The notes beneath the pieces are model-generated. The model saw only the letters and a list, made by a program, of their open reading frames with translations. It searched no databases and was not told the origin of the DNA. From Lawsonibacter sp. (GTDB lineage: Bacteria > Bacillota > Clostridia > Oscillospirales > Oscillospiraceae), in NCBI GenBank assembly GCA_022798155.1, contig JAAWLY010000088.1:1-8431 (forward strand): a stretch of 8,431 nt of DNA, given 5' to 3'. Below, one piece after another: positions 1-6,829 of this stretch; positions within the stretch are counted from its first letter, which is position 1; each line of letters opens with the position of its first letter. Position numbers and translations under genes: made by a program.

Positions 1-3000
1 CCCTCCACCTTGTCCATGCCGTCGTTCCAGTCGCCGCCCCCCATCCTGGCCAGGTCGTGGGGGCCGGTGCCCCGGTCCAGGGCACAGCGGATAGCGGCCA
101 GGCCGTGGTGGAACAGGCTGTCCCGCTTTTCGCTCTCCCCGGGGGTCTCATACCGGTCCCTCTCTCCCGGCTCCAGGGGCTTTCCCGCCAGATAGGGGAC
201 CTCCTCCTCCAAAACAGCCCAGTCCCCGGTGACGGCGCAGTACCGCCCCGTCACCCAAGGCAGCCACAGCAGGTCGTCCGACACCCGGGTACGCACCCCG
301 GCCCCTTGGGGCGGGTGCCACCAGTGCTGCACATCCCCCTCCTCAAACTGCCGGGAGGCACACAGCAGCAGCTGCTCCCTGGCCCGCTGGGGCCAGGTGT
401 ACAGCAGGGCGGCCGCATCTTGCAGCTGGTCCCGGAACCCGAAGGCCCCGCCGTTTTGATACTGGCTGGTCCGGGCCATCACCCGGCAGGCAATTACCTG
501 GTAGAGACACCAGCCGCTGAGATAGCGGTCCAGCGCCCCGTCCGGACTGTGCACCGTCAGGGCGGACACCCTCTCCCCCCACCAGGACCGGGCCTTCTCC
601 TGCTCCGCATGAAAGCCCTCCCGGAAAAACCGGGAGCAAGGGGCTCCCCCTTTCTCCTTGGTCACCAGGGCCACAGGCTGGCCGTTATGCAGGGCGGCGG
701 AGAGGGCCTCCCCCTCCCCCATGCGGTAAACCAGCTGTCCGGAGGCCCCGGTCAGCGTAAACCGCAGGATGCGGCGGTTGTCCCCCAGGGGGACAAAGCC
801 TTCGGTGATCAGCCTGGCTCCGGGCAGTTCCTTCTCCCACCGGGCCAGGCCGGGGCGGTAGGTGACGGCGCAGGGGCAGCCATCCCCGGCGGCAAAAACG
901 GAATATTTCTTCTCGTTAATACGGACGGTAATCTTCTCCCGGCCCCCCACGGCCAGGGGGTCGTTGGCCCAGGGGGACAGCTTCCCTTCCCGGGAATTGC
1001 CCCCGGCCCACAAAAACCCCGCCCCCGTCTCGTTGGCCAGCCAGCCGAAGTCCGGGTTACATAATACCTGTGACCACCCCACCAGAGGCAGTTGAGCCCC
1101 GCAGCGGATGGTAACGGCGTCCCCCTCCATCTCCCAGGGGGCGGGGCCGGGGGACAGCTCCACCGGGGGCGGCGGGGCGGTCTCCTCCTCCCGCTCCCCC
1201 TCCTCCAGAGGCAGGACAGCCCTGGCCCAGCCCAGCACCACCGGGGCGGCCTCGGGTCCGGCCAGGTGAATGCCCCCCCTGGCCCCCAGGCAGGCCTCCG
1301 CCCCCAGCTTCTTTACTTCCTCGGTCAGAGCGGAGCGCAGGGGGCGGCGGTAATCGCCCCCTTCCTCCACCAGCAGCACCAGGTCAAAGGGATACCCCCA
1401 CCGGGTGAGCAGCTGGTGCCAGCGGCACCACAGGGCGGCCCCCTCCACCCCCTCCGCCTCGGACAGCTTCCCGGCGGCGATGGGCAGGTCGCCGGAGATG
1501 CCGTAGGGCCACAGGGTGTTCTGGGGCGGGCGTGGAGTTTCTCCCTCCGCCGCGGCCAGCCGGGCCAGCAGCGTGAAGGCCGCCAGGGCCTCCTGCTCAG
1601 ACAGAGTCAGCTTCTGCACCAGAGGGGCCAGGGAGGCGGCGGCGCCCTTCCCCTCCAACATCCGCCGCGCGCCCCCCTGGGCGGCGGGGGCGGTATCCCC
1701 CACCGCCAGGGCCAGGTGGAACGACTGCTTTTTCCCGGGGGGCAGCAGCACCGGAATGCGTACCATCAGGCAGGGGTCGGGACCGGGCTCCCCCGTCCAG
1801 GGGCCCAGCCCCCCTCCGGCCAGCGCCCGCAGGCCCCCTCGGCCCAGGGCGTCAGAGCGATCCAGAGAGGCGGAGCTCCCCTCCCCCGTCCAGGCGGCGG
1901 CCAGATACCGCTCCCCCTCCTCCCCCCGGGGGCGGCGGTGGAACAGGGCCCCGCCCTCCTCCCGGGAGCAGTCCAAAAACAGCCGGGAGAAGGCGGGGTG
2001 GGCGTCAAAGTCCCGCTGGGGGCACAGCACCGGCTCCAGATAGGCCAGCAACTCCCCCCGCAGGGGGGCCTCCCCCGACCAGGTCAGCTCCACCCGGCGC
2101 AGCTCTCCGTTCTCCTGCCGGGGGACGGACAGCTCAATTCGGGAGAACAGCCCTCCGCTGCGACAGCTCCAGCTCATCCCGGTGGCCGAGCTGGCCCAGC
2201 GGTACTCCCCCTTCTGATACAGGGGGGCGGGGGTCAGCCCTATCACTCCCGCCGGGCCCCGGAAGAAAAAGGATACCCCGGCGGGGGCGCAGTACTCCCC
2301 CGGCCGGGCCAGGGCCACCGCCGCGCCCCCCGTCTGGGATGCGGTCAGGCCGTTGTCACAGGCCAGCACAGTCCAGCCGCCGCTGCTAAGAAGCTGACAC
2401 TCCGGGGCACGCCGGCCAAAGCCCTCCCCCTCCCTCTCCAAGGCGGGGCCGGAGGCGGGCCGGGGCCGGGCCGGCAGGTCCCGCTCCTCCTGCTTCATAA
2501 TGGGCGCCCCCACCGGCACCCGCTCCTGGAGCAGCTCCCGGTAGGCGGACATGTCGCAGTCGCTCATAAACCGCTTTTGCATTACGTTGTCCCGCAGGGC
2601 GTTGTCGATAGCCGTCAGGCTCATCCCCAGGTGGTGGGACATATAGGAGCGCACCACCTCGTACCGCTCCTCCCCGGCCAGCCGGGCGGGGGTGTAGTCC
2701 ACCGCCTCGTAAAGCCCGAAGCGGCCCTCCAGCCCCATGTCCCGCAGCCGCCGGAGGTTGCGCAGAGCGCTGTGGGGGGCCAGGGTCAGGGCCAGGAAGG
2801 AGGCGTAGGGCGACACCACCAGCTCGGCGTCCAGCCCCCGCTTCAGCCCCAGAGCCTGGACGCCGTGGGCCTTATACTGGTAGCTGAGCCCTGGGTCAAA
2901 GGCGTAAAATCCCGACTCCGAGACGCCCCAGGGGGTCTTGGTCTTGTCCCCCCGGCGCTTCTGGGCGTAGACGCAGAAGGCCAAGGTCTCATACAGGAAG

Positions 3001-6000
3001 GAGTTTGGCTCGCAGGGCAGCAGCAGGTTGGGCATGAAATACTCAAACATGGTGCCCGTCCAGGAGGCCATGCCGCAGTAGTCGTTGTCCCCCAGCAGCA
3101 TCCGGCCCAGCCGCCGCCAGTGGCGGGCGGGCACCTCCCCCCGAGCCACGGCAATAAAGCTGATCTGCCGGGCCTCGCTGGCCATCAGGTCGTAATACCC
3201 GTCGGTGAGCTTGTCCCGCTCCACCTCATAGCCGATGGAAAACAGCCGCCGCTCCCGGTCGAACAGCGGGGCGCAGTCCATGGCGTTGGACAGAGCCTCG
3301 GCCCGCCGGGCCAGGTCAGCCTCCCCCCACCGGTACAGCCCCTCCCGCAGAGCGATGAGGCACCCCCGCAGGTTGCCGCTGTCCACCGTGGACACATACC
3401 GGGGATGGAGGGGCTTTCCCGTGGCGGTGTCGTACCAGTTGTACAGGTGGCCGCGCCACTTGTCCAGCCTCTCCACCGTATCCAGGATATGGGAAATCAG
3501 ATCCACCGCCCGCTTCCGGGGGGTCAGATCCAGGTCGGCCGCCGCCAGGACGGACAGCAGGGCCATACCGATATTGGTGGGGGAGGTCCGCCGGGCCAGA
3601 GCGGGCCCCGGCTGCTCCTGCCAGTTGTCCGGGGGAAGGTAGTGGTCCTCCGGTCGCAGGAAGGTGTCAAAGTACCGCCAGATCAGGGCTGCCTGGTGCA
3701 GCAAAAAGGCCCGGTCGGCAGGGGGCAGGGCCCGCCCCTTGGGCCAGGGGCGGCTGACCGCCCAGGCCAGCACCGGGGCCAGCAGCCACACCAGCCCCAC
3801 CGCTTTTCCAATCCGCAGCTGGGCAAAGAGGACTACAAAAATCCCCGCTGCCGCCGAGAACCAGGCCTTTTTGTAGTAAAAGGGCACGCTCCCTTTCCCC
3901 TTTTCCGTCTGGGCGGCGGTGACCCAGGCCAGCATATTTTTGTGGGAGACGGCCATCCGCCATAGAGCGGCGCAGACGGCGCTCAGGGAAATATAGGCCT
4001 GGTAGGGCAGAAAGACCAGCTGGATGGCCGTCTGCAAAATGGCCCCGGCCAGTCCGGCGATAACGGTAGAGTGGTACCGCCGGCGCCTGCCCGCAGGCCG
4101 GACGGCCAGCTCCGCCCCGGACAGCAGCAGGTTAGAGGCCGCAGCCACCACCGCCACGCCCCCCGCCCAGGCAAACACCCGCCCGGACAGGCACATGCCC
4201 AGCACCAGGGTCAGCAGGGTGAACACAGAGCTGAGCGACCGGCGCAGGTTGTCAAAAATCTTCCACCTGGCCAGAGGGGACAGGGGGTTGTCCTCCCGCC
4301 CGCCCCGGCCGTCCGGAACATGCTTTCCCAGCCAGGGCAGCAGCTGCCAGTCCCCCCGGACCCACCGGTGGAGGCGGGCAAAGTAGCTGTACACCTGCCA
4401 TGGGCACCCGTCGGTCAGCTCCACCTCCCCCAGCAGCCCCGCCCGGAGGTAGCTGCCCTCCAGCAGGTCGTGGGACAGGATGGTGTTGTCGGGAAAGCGG
4501 CCGTCCAGACAGGCGTAGAAGGCATCCACTGAAAAAATCCCCTTGCCGGTGTAGCTGCCCTGGTCAAACAGATCGTGGTACACGTCGCTGGCGGCGCAGC
4601 CGTAGGGGTCCACGCCCCCCAGCCCCCCGAACACCCGGGAGAACAGCGAGCGGTTGGCCGCCTCCAGCTCCACCGCCACCCGGGGCTGGAACAGGGCGTG
4701 GCCCGAGGTGACAACCCGCCTCTCCGGGTCGATGACCGGCTGGTTCAGGGGGTGGAGCATGGCCCCGGCCAGCTCCCGGGCGGTGCCCACGTTCAGGCTG
4801 GTATCCGCGTCCAGGGTGATGACATACTTCACCTGCCCCAGCCAGCCTTTTTCCCCGGACTTTACCTCCAGGCCGGTGGGCCTCCCTCTCAGCAGACGCA
4901 CCAACTCGGTCAGGGCCCCCCGCTTCCGCTCCCAGCCCATGTAGCGCTCGTCCCGGCGGCTGAAGGCCGGGGCGCGGAAGAAGAGGTAAAAGCCCCCGCC
5001 GTACTTCTCATTCAAAGCGTCCACCGCCCGGCGGGCGCTGTCCATCCAGGTCTCCCCCTCCGCCCCCATGGGGGTGTCGCTGTCGGGCAGGTCGGCCAGG
5101 ATGCCAAGGCGCAGCTCCGGACCAGCGTCCCGGTTGGCCAAGCGGTAGCGCTCCAGCAGCCCGGCCAGCTTGGGCCCGCTGTCCTCCCCGGTGAGCAGCG
5201 ACACCACCACGCACAGGGTGCGCCCCTCCCGGGGGATGCCCCCCTCCAGATCCATCCGGGGCACGGGGCGCGGGAGCACCAGACGAACCAGCAGGAAGTC
5301 CAGCCCGTTTTTCACAATGTCGGACAGGGGCAGGATCAGCAGCCCGGCGGCCAGCGGGGTGCCCGCCGCCCGCCATAGAGCCAGGGCGGCCAGCGCCGAC
5401 AGGCCCAGTACCGCCCCCGCGTAGCTGCTCCCCGTCCCCAGCCGCTCCGGCCGCCCCATGGGCTCCCGGTAGAGGTACCACCCCACATGGCGGCGGGGAC
5501 CCTCCCCCTGTTCGGCCAGCTCCAGCACCCGCTCCGCCACCCGGACCTCCTCCAGACCCTGCTTCCGGGCCAGGCGGCACACCTGCTGACGGTAGCGCCG
5601 GCGGGTATCCTCGTCCATGGCGGGGTAACAGTCCGCGGGGTCTTGGGCCAGCACCCGCTCCACCCCGCTGGCCCCCTCCAGCAGAGCGGTCCACTCCGCT
5701 CCGGACAGCACCCGCAGAGCGGTAAAGATGGCCCCCATCTCCTCCGGGGGGACCTTGTCCTCTTTCAGGGCCTCTACATCGGCGCACAGTCGGGCCAGCC
5801 GCTCCATCAGCGCCCCGGTCAGGGCGGGGACAAACAGGGACAGCTCCCGCTCGGTCAGCGGGCACACCGACTGGAACCCCTCCAGATAGAGAGCCAGCTT
5901 TTCCTGCTCCAGGCCGGGGGAGGCCCACAGTGCCCCCTGGGCGCACCGGCTCAGTAGGGTCCTGCCCCGCTCCGTACCCCGCAGGGGCCTGCCCCCCTTC

Positions 6001-6263
6001 AAGGCCTCCAGGGCCCGCTCCCCCTCCCGAACGGCCAGGTAGTGGTTGTCCAGCAGCCACTCCGCCGCCCCGGGGAGGGCAGTCCGCTCCCCACTCCAGC
6101 CGTTGAGCGCCTCCACCGCCCGGCGAACTCTCTTCAGCCGGGCGGCCAGCTCCTGCCGCAGGACGCGGCAGGCCACCGTCCCCGCCGGGCTGGCCTCCCG
6201 GGCGGCGTTGGCAGCGTACTGCATCAGGTGGGTGTTGTCCATAGGGATGTGGGGTGTATCCAT
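1..6263 (-). CDS. Cyclic beta-1,2-glucan synthase family protein (GT84 + glycoamylase-like + GH94), partial, C-terminus missing
   Basis: Homologue of NdvB/ChvB/Cgs, inner-membrane enzymes that polymerise glucose from UDP-glucose into beta-1,2-glucan, cyclise it and trim it by phosphorolysis. The 2,087 codons present are uninterrupted. Seen in order: family motifs AEWLLDN (67-73) and RHVGWYLY (258-265); hydrophobic stretch about 283-325; GT84-like domain with DADT (485-488), YTGKGIFSVDAF (from 571), SHDLLEG (Asp599) and HRWVRGDW (from 632); membrane cluster about 675-840; glycoamylase-like cyclisation domain from about 890 with HLYNWYDT, STVDSGNL, GVSESGF (Glu1116), YEAVDYT (Glu1186) and SYMSHHLGMSL; GH94-type module from about 1285 with YGISGDLPI (from 1587), NPDFGW (from 1736), GGAFGFRDQLQD (1938-1949) and GDWNDGMD. 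The Asp of WND (2081) matches the GH94 general acid. Family members are roughly 2,700-2,900 residues, so about a quarter, including the phosphate-binding end of GH94, lies outside. Start: ATG at 6263 has AGGAGG nine bases upstream and an in-frame TAG at 6272-6270, so it cannot begin earlier. Family assignment is strong; actual product and linkage are inferred. Confidence 0.93.
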   Translation of the reverse strand, partial: MDTPHIPMDNTHLMQYAANAAREASPAGTVACRVLRQELAARLKRVRRAVEALNGWSGERTALPGAAEWLLDNHYLAVREGERALEALKGGRPLRGTERGRTLLSRCAQGALWASPGLEQEKLALYLEGFQSVCPLTERELSLFVPALTGALMERLARLCADVEALKEDKVPPEEMGAIFTALRVLSGAEWTALLEGASGVERVLAQDPADCYPAMDEDTRRRYRQQVCRLARKQGLEEVRVAERVLELAEQGEGPRRHVGWYLYREPMGRPERLGTGSSYAGAVLGLSALAALALWRAAGTPLAAGLLILPLSDIVKNGLDFLLVRLVLPRPVPRMDLEGGIPREGRTLCVVVSLLTGEDSGPKLAGLLERYRLANRDAGPELRLGILADLPDSDTPMGAEGETWMDSARRAVDALNEKYGGGFYLFFRAPAFSRRDERYMGWERKRGALTELVRLLRGRPTGLEVKSGEKGWLGQVKYVITLDADTSLNVGTARELAGAMLHPLNQPVIDPERRVVTSGHALFQPRVAVELEAANRSLFSRVFGGLGGVDPYGCAASDVYHDLFDQGSYTGKGIFSVDAFYACLDGRFPDNTILSHDLLEGSYLRAGLLGEVELTDGCPWQVYSYFARLHRWVRGDWQLLPWLGKHVPDGRGGREDNPLSPLARWKIFDNLRRSLSSVFTLLTLVLGMCLSGRVFAWAGGVAVVAAASNLLLSGAELAVRPAGRRRRYHSTVIAGLAGAILQTAIQLVFLPYQAYISLSAVCAALWRMAVSHKNMLAWVTAAQTEKGKGSVPFYYKKAWFSAAAGIFVVLFAQLRIGKAVGLVWLLAPVLAWAVSRPWPKGRALPPADRAFLLHQAALIWRYFDTFLRPEDHYLPPDNWQEQPGPALARRTSPTNIGMALLSVLAAADLDLTPRKRAVDLISHILDTVERLDKWRGHLYNWYDTATGKPLHPRYVSTVDSGNLRGCLIALREGLYRWGEADLARRAEALSNAMDCAPLFDRERRLFSIGYEVERDKLTDGYYDLMASEARQISFIAVARGEVPARHWRRLGRMLLGDNDYCGMASWTGTMFEYFMPNLLLPCEPNSFLYETLAFCVYAQKRRGDKTKTPWGVSESGFYAFDPGLSYQYKAHGVQALGLKRGLDAELVVSPYASFLALTLAPHSALRNLRRLRDMGLEGRFGLYEAVDYTPARLAGEERYEVVRSYMSHHLGMSLTAIDNALRDNVMQKRFMSDCDMSAYRELLQERVPVGAPIMKQEERDLPARPRPASGPALEREGEGFGRRAPECQLLSSGGWTVLACDNGLTASQTGGAAVALARPGEYCAPAGVSFFFRGPAGVIGLTPAPLYQKGEYRWASSATGMSWSCRSGGLFSRIELSVPRQENGELRRVELTWSGEAPLRGELLAYLEPVLCPQRDFDAHPAFSRLFLDCSREEGGALFHRRPRGEEGERYLAAAWTGEGSSASLDRSDALGRGGLRALAGGGLGPWTGEPGPDPCLMVRIPVLLPPGKKQSFHLALAVGDTAPAAQGGARRMLEGKGAAASLAPLVQKLTLSEQEALAAFTLLARLAAAEGETPRPPQNTLWPYGISGDLPIAAGKLSEAEGVEGAALWCRWHQLLTRWGYPFDLVLLVEEGGDYRRPLRSALTEEVKKLGAEACLGARGGIHLAGPEAAPVVLGWARAVLPLEEGEREEETAPPPPVELSPGPAPWEMEGDAVTIRCGAQLPLVGWSQVLCNPDFGWLANETGAGFLWAGGNSREGKLSPWANDPLAVGGREKITVRINEKKYSVFAAGDGCPCAVTYRPGLARWEKELPGARLITEGFVPLGDNRRILRFTLTGASGQLVYRMGEGEALSAALHNGQPVALVTKEKGGAPCSRFFREGFHAEQEKARSWWGERVSALTVHSPDGALDRYLSGWCLYQVIACRVMARTSQYQNGGAFGFRDQLQDAAALLYTWPQRAREQLLLCASRQFEEGDVQHWWHPPQGAGVRTRVSDDLLWLPWVTGRYCAVTGDWAVLEEEVPYLAGKPLEPGERDRYETPGESEKRDSLFHHGLAAIRCALDRGTGPHDLARMGGGDWNDGMDKVE

Positions 6264-6272
6264 AAAAAGCTA

Positions 6273-6278
6273 CCTCCT
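6273..6278 (-). promoter_or_regulatory. Ribosome binding site of the glucan synthase gene
   Basis: AGGAGG read on the minus strand, nine bases before the ATG at 6263. It overlaps no coding sequence and decides the start: the next in-frame ATG, codon 8 (6242), has no comparable site, and an in-frame TAG lies between this site and the ATG. Confidence 0.9.
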
Positions 6279-6287
6279 ATCAGCCCA

Positions 6288-6304
6288 TTCCCCTTGCGGG
6301 GGAA
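6288..6304 (-). other. Leader hairpin of the glucan synthase mRNA, SD-proximal form
   Basis: In the minus-strand transcript UUCCCC (6304-6299) can pair with GGGGAA (6293-6288) across a five-base loop. The stem ends ten bases upstream of the AGGAGG. It shares its UUCCCC arm with the larger hairpin at 6298-6325, so the two cannot form together. The structure is seen in the sequence; any regulatory role is inferred. Confidence 0.45.
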
Positions 6305-6325
6305 GCTTTCCCTAAAGTTTCCCCC
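6298..6325 (-). other. Leader hairpin of the glucan synthase mRNA, distal form
   Basis: In the minus-strand RNA GGGGGAA (6325-6319) pairs with UUCCCCC (6304-6298). An inner CUUU/AAAG stem follows after a single A-C mismatch, closed by a four-base AGGG loop. No U-run follows, so it is not an obvious intrinsic terminator. It begins about six bases after the likely transcription start of the leftward promoter candidate. Confidence 0.5.
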
Positions 6326-6336
6326 GGCCCTGGCGG

Positions 6337-6367
6337 AATATACCAAAACAACGCTCTGGCATGACAA
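6337..6367 (-). promoter_or_regulatory. Candidate promoter for the glucan synthase gene
   Basis: Minus strand: TTGTCA (6367-6362), a 19-bp spacer, then TATATT (6342-6337) preceded by TGG, giving an extended -10. Start of transcription would be near 6331, leaving a leader of about 68 nt. The -10 is good, but the spacer is two bases longer than ideal, so the -35 assignment is uncertain. The promoter lies back to back with the rightward ylxM promoter. Confidence 0.45.
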
Positions 6368-6377
6368 GGATTTGTAC

Positions 6378-6406
6378 TTGACAAACGGGACAAAATGTGT
6401 TAGACT
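6378..6406 (+). promoter_or_regulatory. Sigma-A type promoter of the ylxM-ffh operon
   Basis: Perfect -35 TTGACA (6378-6383), exactly 17 bp of spacer, and -10 TAGACT (6401-6406, four of six consensus bases) with TG one base upstream (6398-6399), making an extended -10. Expected transcription start is near 6412-6414, giving a leader of about 47 nt before the ylxM ATG. This is the best promoter match seen in the window and suits a housekeeping operon. Confidence 0.8.
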
Positions 6407-6410
6407 GCCA

Positions 6411-6448
6411 AATGTAAAGTTATTTGCCTTTACGTTTTCCGGTAAAGG
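6411..6448 (+). promoter_or_regulatory. ylxM leader with two competing hairpins, one covering the ribosome binding site
   Basis: GTAAAG occurs at 6414-6419 and again at 6442-6447, flanking one CTTTAC (6428-6433). The central arm can pair with the first copy (stem 6411-6419 with 6428-6436, one G-U pair, eight-base loop) or with the second as CCUUUAC (6427-6433) with GUAAAGG (6442-6448), eight-base loop. The second form buries part of the AAAGGAGG site (6444-6451) of ylxM. The first form needs the extreme 5' end of the transcript, so it depends on exactly where transcription begins. Confidence 0.45.
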
Positions 6449-6459
6449 AGGCTGTTGGG

Positions 6460-6825
6460 ATGAAAAACCAGGCGTATCGTATGACGATGCTCTTCGATTT
6501 CTATGGCGATGTCCTAACGGCCCGCCAGAAGGAATTTTACGACCTGTATTACAACGAAGATTTATCACTGGGTGAAATCGCCGAAAACTACGGCATCACC
6601 CGCCAGGGGGTGCGGGACGTGATTGTCCGGGCAGAGGCCGTGCTCACTGAGCTGGAGGATAAAACCGGACTCATCAAGCGCTTTCACACCATGCACGCCC
6701 AGCTGGAGCAGCTGGCCAAAGACGCCGGCGCCATCGCTCAGATGGCCGCCCGGCAGGACAGCGCAGAGCTGGAGGCCCTGGCCCTCAAGGTCCGGGATGG
6801 GGCGCAGGCCCTGCTGAAGGAGTAG
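6460..6825 (+). CDS. ylxM: YlxM family SRP-associated helix-turn-helix protein
   Basis: Small 121-residue cytoplasmic protein of the YlxM/p13 family, encoded just before ffh across Firmicutes. In streptococci it binds SRP components and modulates SRP GTPase activity (family knowledge). The family signature is visible: TMLFDFYGDVLTARQKEFY (9-27), YYNEDLSLGEIAENYGITRQ (30-49) and VRDVIVRAE (51-59), the last two forming a sigma-like helix-turn-helix. The C-terminal 50 residues are Ala/Leu/Gln-rich and helical. Start: ATG at 6460 has AAAGGAGG (6444-6451) eight bases upstream and yields the usual short N-terminus; the frame stays open to a TTG at 6424, but that lacks a ribosome site and would add residues unlike the family. 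The gene ends four bases before ffh, consistent with translational coupling. It is transcribed from the strong promoter at 6378-6406. Confidence 0.93.
   Translation: MKNQAYRMTMLFDFYGDVLTARQKEFYDLYYNEDLSLGEIAENYGITRQGVRDVIVRAEAVLTELEDKTGLIKRFHTMHAQLEQLAKDAGAIAQMAARQDSAELEALALKVRDGAQALLKE
6817..6822 (+). promoter_or_regulatory. Ribosome binding site of ffh, inside the end of ylxM
   Basis: AAGGAG lies in the last codons of ylxM, immediately before its TAG stop (6823-6825), and seven bases before the ffh ATG at 6830. This arrangement suggests that ribosomes finishing ylxM help start ffh. Confidence 0.85.
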
Positions 6826-6829
6826 GCCC

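Noticed and set aside
57..1064. Open frame of 335 codons on the plus strand
   Set aside because: Antisense to the GH94 module, with low-complexity Pro/Gly/Gln composition and no convincing ribosome binding site or domain.
1092..3965. Open frame of 957 codons on the plus strand
   Set aside because: It lies wholly antisense to the glucan synthase gene, is dominated by Gly, Pro, Gln and Arg with no recognisable domain, and reflects scarcity of stop codons in GC-rich DNA. The opposite strand carries clear family motifs throughout.
5008..6060. Open frame of 350 codons on the minus strand
   Set aside because: Out of frame with the glucan synthase and very rich in Gly, Pro and Ala. The overlapping true frame has the ribosome binding site and the conserved motifs.
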